A program made the position numbers and the translations under genes. From NCBI GenBank assembly GCA_016630905.1, contig WBMQ01000009.1, positions 1,054,001-1,118,000 of the forward strand: DNA of 64,000 bases. The letters run 5' to 3'. This DNA comes from Capillidium heterosporum (Eukaryota; Entomophthoromycota; Entomophthoromycetes; Entomophthorales; Capillidiaceae). Shown piece after piece: positions 54,323-64,000 of the stretch (positions are counted from its first letter, which is position 1; each line of letters starts with the position of its first letter). The notes under the pieces were generated by a model. That model saw only the letters and a list, made by a program, of their open reading frames with translations. It searched no databases and had not been told where the DNA came from.

Positions 54323-55248
54323 TTGCAATCGAAAGATTCCCAGCTCCAAAAAATCAAAAGCTGTTGTTCTACCAACCTTATCTTCATAATCCGACTTCCA
54401 ATGCCCAATAGAACATATAGGCACATCTTCAAACGTCACTACAATCTCCCAACCCTTCAAACCAAATTCAAAAATGTGGAGTCTCTTAAAACTCCCAACA
54501 ACACTTACTTTGACATACACAGCATTGGTCGAAATCCTGAAATCAATTTTGAAGATTTGATAGTTATACCCTGATTTCATATCAAAGGAAGAGGAGCAAT
54601 TGTTGTTCAAATCTAGTTTGAAGAAGTTGAAACGACTATCTAGTTACGAAATTTCCCATGAGGATAAGGTTATAACCAATTATAGAGAATGCCAAGTTAG
54701 CAATTGGTTACCTCAGTTCAAAGAGGTACATGCTTTATTGGAAAGATTCTATTCTCTATTCCCATTGAATAAGCAGTGGTTACCTTTACATATATTAGGT
54801 ATTTTTATCTTTTATAATGTAATTTGTTTACTAATTTTTTAGAATTGAGTAAAGATGGCTTCATCAAACCCCATGTCGACAACGACGTACTCTTTTTATT
54901 TTTAAAACTAAACTAACTTTAGTAGTTATCCGGTTCTATAATCGCTGGCTTATGTCTTAACTCCCCCTGTGTCATCAACTTTGAGCATGTCAACGACCCT
55001 GACTTCAAGTTCGATATGCTGACTGTACCGAGGTGCCTCTACATTCAAAGGTAAGCTTATATTTAGTCCTCATTCTGACTTGATGTAGGGATACCATCCG
55101 ATACAAGTTTAGTCATGGGATACCCGACTCCAATGTAGCTACGTTTAAGGGTAAACCAGTTCCCAGGGACGACCGTATTACTTTGATGTTTAGGGTAATC
55201 TTTTTAAGGGATATTGTATTTACTTTTTAATAGGATTTGAAGGCTTAG
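54323..55248 (+). CDS. ALKBH7-like 2-oxoglutarate/Fe(II) dioxygenase, with +1 break at CCC-TGA
   Basis: The exons 54323-54798, 54843-54886, 54926-55050, 55089-55194 and 55234-55248 total 766 nt, one over a multiple of three. Block order fits ALKBH7: NFEDLIVIP then DFISKEEEQLL, a WLPLHILELSKDGFIKPHVD segment with the iron-binding HxD, SGSIIAGLCLNSPCV, TVPRCLYIQRDTIRYKFSHGIPD with the second His, and KPVPRDDRITLMFRD with the 2-oxoglutarate arginine region. ALKBH7 is a mitochondrial matrix enzyme linked to necrosis and fatty-acid metabolism. At 54569-54574 the frame reads CCC-TGA-T; dropping one base joins VIP to DFISKEEE, as the family expects. Unshifted reading stops there. The last intron gives RDLKA; without it the end would be at 55230. 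The first 70 residues are not conserved, so the start is tentative. Confidence 0.72.
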
Positions 55249-55813
55249 TGCTCTAATAAAAGTTCAACTATACTATAAATTTTGTTTTCAATCACCTAGT
55301 ACTTGTATATTTTAGGTTTAGATAGAGATATGCTTGGAAAGTTTAGTTTTGGACTCAGTTGTGTTGTTAGAAATGCATCGATTAATAGTATGCTAAAGTT
55401 TATATGAATGCTTTTCATATTCAGTTTCATGTTGCTCATTTGAGAATTTGCCTATATATGTTTATAAATATATTAGCTCTATACTTTATATCCATTTCAT
55501 AATATATATACTTTACTACACTACTCAAAGGCAGATACTTTAGAAATCATATACAACTGTGATAGCTTTTTACTAACAGCGTCTTTACGAATCTTGAACT
55601 AAAGAAATGTAGGTATTCTGTTCTAAATAAGGTGGCTTTTCTTGGAATTCAATTGAGACAAAAAATTAATACATATATAATATACAGCAACTACAGCCTA
55701 TATCAAAACCTATACGTAGGAAATTTATTAAATAAAGAAAAAGGAAGGCGATACGAAAATCAAAAAGGAGTATGAAACTTTTAAGCTGATAGCTTGCTCC
55801 ATCAGAAAGAATA
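55249..55813. other. Intergenic between convergent ALKBH7-like and transporter genes
   Basis: AT-rich with nothing recognised. Confidence 0.55.
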
Positions 55814-57209
55814 TTAGTGAGAGAACCTTTCCACTAAAGCTTCGATAGCTCCCACCGTACCCAAAATACATCCAACGAAAGCGACAACAAATACGACGAG
55901 TATCCAGAGGTACTCCCAGATGGGTCGTCCCCTCCATCCGAAAAGTTTCAAATGGCAGACGATAGGGATGAAGAAGACGACAGCACAGTTGCTTAAAGCA
56001 CCGATCAACGACATGAAGAGAGGGAAGTCGGGTACAAAAACGGCAATCAACGTCAAGCAGATTAAGCTGATGAGACGGATGACAGCTCTACAAACGAACT
56101 CCTGGACGGCTGACATGTGGTCACGATCGACGTTGAACTTCTTCTCCACCTCCAAGCTGAAGGAACATAAGGCTATAGGGATGACCATGACGATATGTAA
56201 AGTAATAGCCAGCTGCGCAATGACGTTGGCGACGCCGTGGGGTAGGGACTTGGTGATGGGTGAGAGTACCGAGGACCCGTAGACGTAGTAGTCGACAATA
56301 CCTATCAAGGCGTACATGGCGAATATAGTGAACATGGAGAAGGTTAATACTCGTGTCCACTGCTTAGGCTTAGCCATGCTAGCCTCGATGTGAGGGTAAA
56401 CGACATTACCACCGAAGGAGAAGCCGATGGTAGCTAAACTTAATGGGATCTCTTTCCAGTTGACGATGTCGTGGGTCTTGTCCAAATTCTGAGGTAGGTC
56501 CAGTAGACCAACTATAACCGCCACCGCGATAACGATACCAGTGGCTAGAGCACCGAAGGCTGACAACCAAGCCACTTCCTTTAACGTCTTCAGCGAAAGA
56601 TAGGGGATGACGATGACGGCACCGCTTATGGCGATCCACCCCTGCAACGTGAGTTCCTGCATGCCGTAGGTTGTGGCGACTGAATCCAAGTTGATCCCCA
56701 CTAACATTATCAACAGACAGGAGACTCCTAGCAATGTCGAGTAGTGGAAGAGTTGGACAACAAACCGGCCGATTTTACCAAAACTAGCTTCCCCAATCTC
56801 AGGGTAAGATAGCAAACGTTCCCCCGGTTTGGCGTACAGGCACTCCATCAAAAGTTTCCCAGTGTAGATCGAAATTACAGCTGATAAAGCTAAAAATAAG
56901 ATGGAGATCCAGCCACCTTGCTTCAAAGCGTAAGGGATACCCAAGGTTCCAGCACCGGCAACTACACATACCACATTGAAGTAGGCGCCGTAGCTGGACC
57001 CAGTTCGTGAAAAGGTCTCCTCACCTTTTAATACGGTAAGTTCGGGGTCACTGCCGTCATAACTGAATTTTGGTTGAGATTTTCCTAATGTACCTAGAAA
57101 GTAAAAGTTAGTCAGCTGTTGATAAAATAGGTGATAATAAAATGATATATAAAGGTAGGGTACCATAAGTTTTGGTGAAAAAGCTAGGTAGAAGGTTTGA
57201 TTTGGACAT
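55814..57209 (-). CDS. AAAP-family amino acid transporter (AVT1/SLC32-36-like)
   Basis: Two exons (57209-57164, 57093-55814) encode 441 residues. The start MSKSNLLPSFFTKTY is restored by splicing; the unspliced frame through the intron opens with MVPYLYISF, which is less credible. About eleven membrane helices are visible. TM1 holds the family signature: SSYGAYFNVVCVVAGAGTLG then IPYALKQGGW. Further marks are SYPEIGEASFGKIGR, SFGGNVVYPHIEASM and the terminal helices (WEYLWILVVFVVAFVGCILG). The family moves neutral amino acids across vacuolar or plasma membranes by proton exchange or symport. Vacuolar location is suggested by similarity to Avt1-type proteins; the substrate is not evident. Confidence 0.88.
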
Positions 57210-59154
57210 TGAAATATAAAAGTAAAGAAAGGTATACAAACTTTTACACTATAAGTATAAAAATTTGGCTAAACCTTTATAAATAAGGGGTTGTAAACAA
57301 ACGTCAACTTACCGATCTCAAAATCTTGGGGTCGTACCTGAAGCGTCCAGATTCTTCATACTAGGTTGATTAATTAACTAACAGTCTCTTGTTTAAATAT
57401 ATGGGGAGGTCGCCGTTATTGAAGTGATGACCTTGAGGTCCAAGTAGCAAAAAGTAAAAAAAGTTCTTGAAAATATTTTGGCTCATAATGCAATTCAAGA
57501 GGTTTCTATTTATATACCATCATTTCATTCATCGGATTGGATTGAAAATTAGCTTTTCTACCGTATTCCTTGCGAATAATTTAGTCTTTTTCTAATATTA
57601 GCTGGAGATAGTCATAAGGATGACTCATGATTCTCAAGTGCTAGATTGTTTTCTTGCAGTTGTAGACAGAAATCGACTTGTGTCATTGGGGGCAGGATGA
57701 TGACAACATAAAAGCTACTACTGTTGTAGGTTAGGAGTGACCGATATGATCGGGTCTTTCAACGAACTTCGCAAAGCAAAGCCACAAAATGCAAACTGCA
57801 AGACTTTCTTTTCCATCAGAAATTAGGTTCAAATAGGTAAAAACTAGAATCCATCACTGACCAGGCTCCCTTTCCTAGATGATGGGAAAGTTAGTCACAA
57901 TTAAATCTAGTATCTATTCTAGAGGGGATAGCCCGGCTGACTAGGTCTTCGCATTGTAAACTTTTCCCATTCCAACCAAAGTTGAAAAAATTCTTTAAAA
58001 GTGGTGAAGATTCGTAAGTTTTACTATATTTTCTTTGAAATAGGCTATATAAAATATACCTATAAAAGCACCGATTTATTCCGTAACATACTATAGTCTA
58101 TTGATACCTTATCCTTAAAAATAAATGACTTTTCCGCTCAAAAACAACTTTTACATTGGGTATAGCTTAAGGAAGCCTTTGCTTATATAAGAAAGGTTGT
58201 TACAAACGGCATTCAATTTCATATCATGTATAATTGATACTTGCTATAACTTAGGAAGATTTATGTCGGTGAAGGTTCGTATGTGCGACGTACTTTAACC
58301 GGCATATATTTGAGGTAAGATTTCAAAGATACGGTATTATAGTATTCTTATCCAGAGATTAGTCATACCACAGTATTCTTGAAAAAGGTAGCTATATCAT
58401 TAACTTGATGTCTTTAGAAACATCACTACTACCTTATCATTAAAAATGGTGATAGAAGGTTTGACCTGAAGTTTTGAGCTAGTACTCGTCATAAACTTAT
58501 TGTTTGACAATACTATCTAGCAGAACTACAACCATGACCATGGTAGTTCAACAAGGATATCTTTGAATTTTTGCGTTTGCCTTATCCAAGTTTCTGTAGG
58601 ATGAGATCTACACTGCAAGAGTTCTTATATAGCAATTGGGGAACTTTGGTCTACCATTTTTGACTTTATTTTTATGGATTAGTCCTACTTTTCCAATGTT
58701 GACTAGAAGTGCCTTGATCAAGAGTTTTTGGTGGGTACAACCAAGGCTTCAGTCCTGTAAATCAACTGTAATATACATATAGTTGAGGAAACTAACTTTG
58801 CTTATCACAATCCTATATTGGAAATGTTAGCCCTCATGTTCAATTTTACAGGCATTGGCACTAAAATACTACTGGTTATTGGAACTCAGGTCAATTTTAC
58901 AAGGTACACAGGAAGGCAGTTTTATTTCGACTTCAAGCGTTTTTTCAGCACAAAGTCAAAAAGTAGTGTTGATATATTTATTTGAGGTAAGAGCACCAAC
59001 CTGTAGTAGCATACATGGCATCATTCAAGTTTTCAATTAATCCGTTAGATTTAAGATCTCATCACTATAAAAATCAACTTGTATCCATAGAAACTAACTA
59101 ATACTCTAAAAATTTAATAAACGTCTGCACTCAAAACACATTTTTACTCTCCTC
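57210..59154. other. Intergenic, no gene seen
   Basis: A small stretch at 57300-57360 (minus ATGAAGAATCTGGACGC followed by a GTAAGT donor) might be a 5' leader exon of the transporter. Otherwise nothing was recognised, including in the short frames near 58855. Confidence 0.5.
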
Positions 59155-59583
59155 TTACAGATAGGGGAAACTGAGATCCTCGTTCGGGGTATCGCAATGC
59201 ATGTGGTTGTCATCCTCCCTGTGGCAGGTGGTGAAGGCCACATACACGTGAAATTTCAAGTACCTATTCATGCAAGTCACTATGTAATTCAAAACACATG
59301 TGGGTATCTTGGAGTTGTAGCAATGTTGCCAGCTGTAAGGAAATCTTATGGGTTTGAAAGGTTCAAGTGCACCGGCTGAAGGCTGGGTAGTTTGAGCTAG
59401 GAGTTTATGATATGTTTGGTACGATTTTGTTGCCAATATTACCAGTACCTAAACTGACATTGGATGAATAGTTGAGATGATGTTGGTTAAATTAATAGCT
59501 GTTATAGTAGTGTTGGTGTTATCGATTGCATTAGTAGGCAGAGTAAAGTTATAGTTTAGTGTGATTGGAGATTCAGCTCATAC
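59155..59583 (-). pseudogene. Decayed CBM19-like secreted protein gene
   Basis: The minus strand reads a linker-like stretch (LNYNFTLPTNAIDNTNTT) and then, after an in-frame TAG, a continuous frame of about 95 residues. That frame ends in a cysteine region PTCVLNYIVTC, FTTCHREDDNHMHCDTP. This parallels the layout of the protein at 37263-37931 (linker, then C-rich module ending H-x-YCDMP), but two cysteines and the signal peptide are missing. Another stop (TGA) lies just upstream. The TAG could be the end of an intron, but no donor is obvious. A degraded copy is the simplest reading. Confidence 0.4.
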
Positions 59584-60757
59584 TAGGGTTGATATTTGTA
59601 GTCGCCGTAACAATTGTCACTATTTTGATTACTTTTTAATCAATCTTTTAATGAACAGCCTTCAGATCCATCATATCATCATCTCTAGTCCAATAAACTA
59701 TCAAATATAGATTAAGAGATATCTAGATTTTTAATATACTGAGTTAAAGTAACTTTCATTAAAAGGATTGGGTATAAAAGTTTTATATAGCTTATTATTG
59801 ATTAGTATTAAAGTTTGTGTATATTTCCTAAACAAAACATATATTTATAAATATGGTAAACTTTTACTAAAGTTTTTCTCCAGCTTTCAATTTTAGATGT
59901 GAATCTTTCATATAAGACTGCAGCTATACACCTCATTACAATGTCGGTCACTTTACAGGCAAGCTGGTAGTTTCCATCCAAATATACCTTTTGTTTCTTT
60001 AAAAAGGTATAGTTTTGATTATTGATATTATAATTTAGTGGGGATGGATATTGATGTTTACTGGGTTTAGTTTCCACTGTCGAAATTTCCTTTTAGATTC
60101 ATAGGCAACAGTAGTTTTGTATCAAAGTAGGTAACATATTCAAAGGGATACCAACATCCAGCATTAAGCTATCTATTCTTCAAGAGGTATCTATCAATCG
60201 TACAAAAGTATTTGATAATATGCAGTTGATCAAGCCAATATTTGATAAATAATTTACAAATCCACTAAATTGATACCAAGTAATTCAAGAAGCTTTTACT
60301 TGTAGTAATGAATTATTTTGAAGCCTATGAAGGTTTTATTGGAATAATATGGAGAAGGGAATGTTAGTAGCTTTGGACATTGAAAAGTTTGAGCCTTTGA
60401 AGGTGTATCCGCATTGAATGGCTTTATGAATGTTTCATTCCGATATATGGTTATGTTGGAAAAAATTATGCTTGGCCTTCCTAGCTTATCGATACCTTTA
60501 AGGACATATTTTTTCCCTAGCATTTCAAGTTTGAAGTCTAAATATAATGGTTGACGACGTTTCTCCCAAAGACCTAAAGATTTGACGTACATTAAATCCA
60601 TCGCTGTTCCCTCCACTACCCCCCACCCGTCCATTATTGTTTAGTGTATAAAGTGACTGACATAACTATAAAACAATAATAGAATTTATTTATAAACTAA
60701 TACAGAACCCATACCCAAGTGAAAATGTAAAATACAAAAAAGATGTACTGCTCCCAG
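59584..60757. other. Intergenic with unassigned minus-strand frames
   Basis: A minus-strand frame at 60296-60634 (112 residues, starting MDGWGVVEGTAM) has coding-like composition, and another lies at 59808-60077. Neither matches a family I know, and they could be exons of one gene or relics of an LRR-type gene. I do not call them. Confidence 0.35.
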
Positions 60758-61828
60758 TTAGTTGTATCCTTGATAAGGGAAAGGGTCCATCCTCGTAGCA
60801 TTGTTGTCGATGCGGAATATAATAGTCGTATACTTGACGTATAATGTAATCAAATATCGTTTGGTAGGCTCATGAGCTAGTAGTGTGAATATAGGGCTAA
60901 TATAACCAGCTGAAGCAACCAAGAAGTGGGTAACAACAAACACTTCTTTGGGGATATCATAGTGTCCAGCGATGATGCTCAGCGAGATGCCAATGTCGGG
61001 TACGATGCAGATAATGTAGGCGATGACTACACCAATCAACTTGATGGTGGTTTTGATTTTCTCCTTGTTGAGCTCTTTCTTGTTGTGCGAGTCACCTCTA
61101 ACCATAGCCTGCATGTCGTTAACTTGGTGGTTATTTCGGACGTCCTCCATACTTATAGAGTTCTTGTTCAAAGAGGCATTCTTGGAATCTTCAGGGGTGT
61201 CGGGTATGATACGAACTGATTGACGGTAACTTACTAATATGTTGTAATAGCAATAGGCGATTATCACCAGTGAGATAAAGAATCGAGTGACTAGTAATGT
61301 AAGCCAACCGATGAAGTAGTCGCGATTGGGACTGCCTGGTAGACCAAAGGGCAGGCACAACAGCCCCGATTTGGACCACATATATCCATTCTGGAAGGTG
61401 TCGTTAACCATAGTTGTCGATAGTGATAGAGCAACTGAGCAGAATACGATCAACATCCAGATCTTGGTCGATAGTCTTATGTTGTGGCAGATGACGAGGT
61501 AGCGCATCAAGCCCAAGATGGCGATAATCTCGATAGTAGATTGGGTAGCAGTAAAAACCAAAGCAGAGTCAAAGGTGCACCACCAACTTGGTAGCTGCAT
61601 ATACTTGTGGTCGTAGAACCAGATCAATGAGATTCGGGAGATGGACATGGAGTAGAAAACACAGTCTAAAAAGGCTACTATACCTATCAAAATAAGGTCA
61701 GGGCTCTTGAATTTGAGGCCGGCCCCAGCTACTAAGAAGGTGAAGCCGTTGAGTAGGAAGCCTATCACCGAATGGATGACGAGAACCACTTCGGCACCTA
61801 CCATGTAGTCGATCTTCTGCAGCACCAT
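60758..61828 (-). CDS. Family-A-like G protein-coupled receptor, paralogue
   Basis: A single exon encodes 356 residues from MVLQKIDYMVGAEVV. It has seven hydrophobic helices, SWWC in the first extracellular region, MRYLVICHN after helix 3, a longer polar third loop (around residues 210-265) and TIKLIGVVIAYIICIVPD at helix 6. Then come YDIPKEVF and helix 7 with PIFTLLAHEPTKRY. It is paralogous to the receptor at 659-1741, with matching motif order and similar length, but the two are clearly diverged. It is probably a G-protein-coupled surface sensor. The divergent neighbour is the glutamine-synthetase-like gene 1.6 kb away. Confidence 0.85.
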   Translation of the reverse strand: MVLQKIDYMVGAEVVLVIHSVIGFLLNGFTFLVAGAGLKFKSPDLILIGIVAFLDCVFYSMSISRISLIWFYDHKYMQLPSWWCTFDSALVFTATQSTIEIIAILGLMRYLVICHNIRLSTKIWMLIVFCSVALSLSTTMVNDTFQNGYMWSKSGLLCLPFGLPGSPNRDYFIGWLTLLVTRFFISLVIIAYCYYNILVSYRQSVRIIPDTPEDSKNASLNKNSISMEDVRNNHQVNDMQAMVRGDSHNKKELNKEKIKTTIKLIGVVIAYIICIVPDIGISLSIIAGHYDIPKEVFVVTHFLVASAGYISPIFTLLAHEPTKRYLITLYVKYTTIIFRIDNNATRMDPFPYQGYN

Positions 61829-63436
61829 CTTTTATGAGTGTCGAGTCGAAGTAAATTGGGGTGGGAACTGGTGTAGATGGTTTGGAAAAATAGTTTGTTA
61901 CTTTGGGAAGTCGGCCTCAGTTTTATACCTTTCTTTGGGAATGTTCAGATTGTATCCAATATATTAGCTGGATAAATTTAGTTACTACTTGGTCCAATGA
62001 AAGTCGAGAATATAAGGGGTCTACTGACTTATTTGGAAATTCCAAAGTTGATGGAGGAGTAGATTTAGTTATTCACATTCGGCAAACTTTGGATTTCAAA
62101 GCAGTAGGTGCACCTTCAAGAAAGAATACAAAGTAAAGGAAGCTGGTGCTTTTGAGAACAGATATTCATCTATTAATTGGAGTTTAGCAATCTGCTTAAG
62201 TCCATTTTTTAGTTAAAGTTATAAATTTGCTGGGTATCAGGTTCAAGCATATGTCGGTATGGGAGCTTCTATCAGGTAAAATGCAATTGACATAACGGTA
62301 CGACTACAGAAAAGGGAATTGAGTTTGTACAAAAGGTAAAGTCATGGCGTCGATATCTTTAATTGGCTTTATTCTATATTTCGAGCTCTAATTGCCTCGG
62401 TAACTTTAACCAGATGGAGTAGGTACTTGGATTTTATCAGGACAGATATTTTTGCCATATCAAAATTTGATGTTAGCAAAATATCTTTTGCTGCTTGGGA
62501 AAGTGTTACTATATCCTAAATAATGCCATTCAATAGTGCTTTCATAAGCTTTCTGCCAGTATCTAGAACTGTCGTGGTGTTGATAAAAATTATAAGAAAA
62601 TTTCTCTGTAGAATGTTGGATATACTCATCTAGCATAGCTTAATAGGTTATTTTTGTAGCTCCAAAGTAGGCGGATGGGCATTATTCTTTAGGCTGAAAG
62701 GGGGGAAGTGCCGATTAGTTAGACATCTTTTGAACAGGTGTTCTGTCAAATTTCCAAATTATGACCTAATTTGAAATCTCAATAGAACAGAGCGGTTAAT
62801 AAATTACATACTATTCTAAATGAAATTGGCTCAAATTATTGGATATGGCTGGTATATTTTCAGTAGTAAGTGTTTCTGTTTGATCCAATCCAGAGTATCT
62901 ATTTTAAAATATGGCTTTATATAGATGTAGAGGAGTCAATTAAAAGATATAAGAACTACAATTTATTATTTAGGGAGGTACCTTTAGTAAAGAATTCGAG
63001 AACTCAAAGCAAATAGGTAGCAGAATATGTTTCAAAAAGAAAAACTTTTGAGTTACGATTTAACAATTCCTTAGATATGAAGCATATACCGATAGTCTAT
63101 GAGCCTTTTATAAGTTAGATACATTGCCTACCCAACCTATAAAGCAAAAGAATCCTATAAACCACTACATTAAACCTTTCAAACTTCTTCACTGATAGAA
63201 ATAAGCAAAGTTACGTCACATATGATACTTAAGTTGTAAATTGGCCATGTGAATCGCCACGAGTTCAATTGTATGTGAAACCGACCATAAGTTAAAAGGT
63301 CCATCCTTATCACATCCCTTGAAACGATTAGTAACTGAGGCTTAAACGTAGGTTGGTCAACTTGGCATACATAAAGTATAACTTAGTAGAGGTGACAAAA
63401 GTTCTTTTAAAATACGTATATAAAGGTTGATAAGCA
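61829..63436. other. Intergenic, divergent promoter region
   Basis: It separates the receptor and the glutamine-synthetase-like gene. No gene, repeat or RNA was recognised. Confidence 0.55.
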
Positions 63437-64000
63437 ATGAAAAGCAGTCTATTTTCCATCGGTAACAACAAAGTTCAACCTCAGCCCCAACTTGAAGAAA
63501 GAAAAGACAGTATGAAAGAAAAGTTAAACAACTCGAGTAGCTATGAAATCGTCGCTGAGACTTTGAAGGACGATATCAAAGTGAGGTTAGGTGGTATAGA
63601 TATCAACGGGGTATTACGTGGTAAAGTGGTCTCCAAAACTAAATTCTTGTCGGCTGTCAAATCGGGTTCTTTTGGTAAGCTTTCTTGTTTCCTTTACACT
63701 CGGTATATCTAACTTATTATATTTCACTATAAAAAGGCTACTGTTCCGTACTTTTCGGTTGGGATATGCATGACCAGTTCTACTTTAAGCCAAGTGCCTA
63801 CTCCAACGACGATAATGGTAATTCTTGAGCCTATTTTACCTTACGTTTATATTTCTGTATAAAAGGCTATGCCGATATCAAAGCCAAAATCGATTTGTCC
63901 AGCTACCGTAGGTTACCCTTCGAGAACAATATCCCCTTCTTCTTGATCGATTTTTATGACACCGACGATAAAGTTTTAGCGGTATGTCCTCGAAATGTGT
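63437..64000 (+). CDS. Glutamine-synthetase-like protein (GSI/FluG/lengsin type), 5' part
   Basis: The gene runs off the window. Exons 63437-63674, 63737-63817 and 63866 to at least 64000 give the N-terminal beta-grasp domain: VRLGGIDINGVLRGKVVSKTKF, then GYCSVLFGWDMHDQFYFKPS, then GYADIKAKIDLSSYRRLPFE and FLIDFYDTDDKVLAVCPRNV. These match the type-I-like glutamine synthetase family of eukaryotes, which includes FluG and lengsin. Whether it makes glutamine cannot be judged because the catalytic domain is outside. A GTATGT at 63982 could be a donor, but reading through gives AVCPRN, which fits the family better. Confidence 0.85.

Noticed and set aside
54284-54610. Minus-strand 108-codon frame
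   Set aside because: It overlaps the 5' exon of the ALKBH7-like gene in antisense. The plus strand has the conserved junction VIP/DFISKEEE, so the minus frame is treated as a shadow.
55920-56639. ORFs opposite to and in other frames of the transporter
   Set aside because: Shadows of a well-supported membrane protein gene.
60296-60634. 112-codon minus-strand frame
   Set aside because: Composition is plausible but there is no family match, signal peptide or clear exon partner; left unassigned.
1-64000. CRISPR arrays, operons, ribosome binding sites, rRNA, plasmid or phage features
   Set aside because: None were seen; spliceosomal introns and gene content show eukaryotic nuclear DNA.

Overview
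The window looks like nuclear DNA of an early-diverging fungus, most likely from the Conidiobolus/Entomophthoromycotina side of the tree; the lineage is an inference. Supporting it are the AT-rich composition, compact genes with many 35-60 bp GT-AG introns and a CTAAC-like branch site close to the acceptor, gene content shared with animals (family-A-like receptors, SCAI, an animal-type glutamate dehydrogenase), CBM19-like secreted proteins, LRR pseudogenes and secreted GMC oxidoreductases.

Layout. 0-7 kb: a seven-helix receptor flanked by a 23-bp direct repeat, then convergent NCS6/CTU1 (tRNA thiolation) and a CUZ1/ZFAND1-like AN1 zinc-finger gene, then a small secreted peptide gene behind a perfect hairpin. 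8-9.4 kb: two identical tRNA-Ile(AAU) genes with an LTR-like repeat between them. 11.5-14.5 kb: divergent TAF12 and Ku80 sharing a 136-bp promoter. 15-23 kb: a secreted Pro-rich protein, a third tRNA-Ile, a DUF202 membrane protein, SBDS/SDO1 and an unrecognised many-exon gene. 23-25 kb: a very AT-rich desert next to a chromodomain-SET H3K9 methyltransferase that carries an N-terminal PIP box. 28-37 kb: VPS29, the U2AF large subunit, glutamate dehydrogenase and SURF1. 37-40 kb: a CBM19-like secreted protein, then two more tRNA-Ile genes around a second LTR-like copy. 40-48 kb: SCAI, a GMC oxidoreductase, an LRR pseudogene and NDUFB8. 49-55 kb: two related RING-H2 membrane proteins in tandem and an ALKBH7-like dioxygenase. 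55-64 kb: an amino-acid transporter, a decayed CBM19-like gene, a second receptor paralogous to the first, and the 5' end of a glutamine-synthetase-like gene cut by the window edge.

Themes. Genes are mostly housekeeping and are not arranged in a pathway. Several encode mitochondrial proteins (GDH, SURF1, NDUFB8, ALKBH7-like); others serve chromatin and transcription (TAF12, SET protein, SCAI), splicing (U2AF), ribosome maturation (SBDS), tRNA modification (NCS6) and endosomal sorting (VPS29, RING proteins, transporter). The most unusual signals are: five identical tRNA-Ile genes with LTR-like insertions between two pairs; two conserved genes (NDUFB8 and ALKBH7-like) that each need a +1 shift exactly at a CCC codon, one as CCC-TGA-T; the PIP box on an H3K9 methyltransferase; and an inverted pair of AACAATGG motifs in front of a small secreted peptide gene with dibasic sites. 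No single undescribed multi-gene system was evident.
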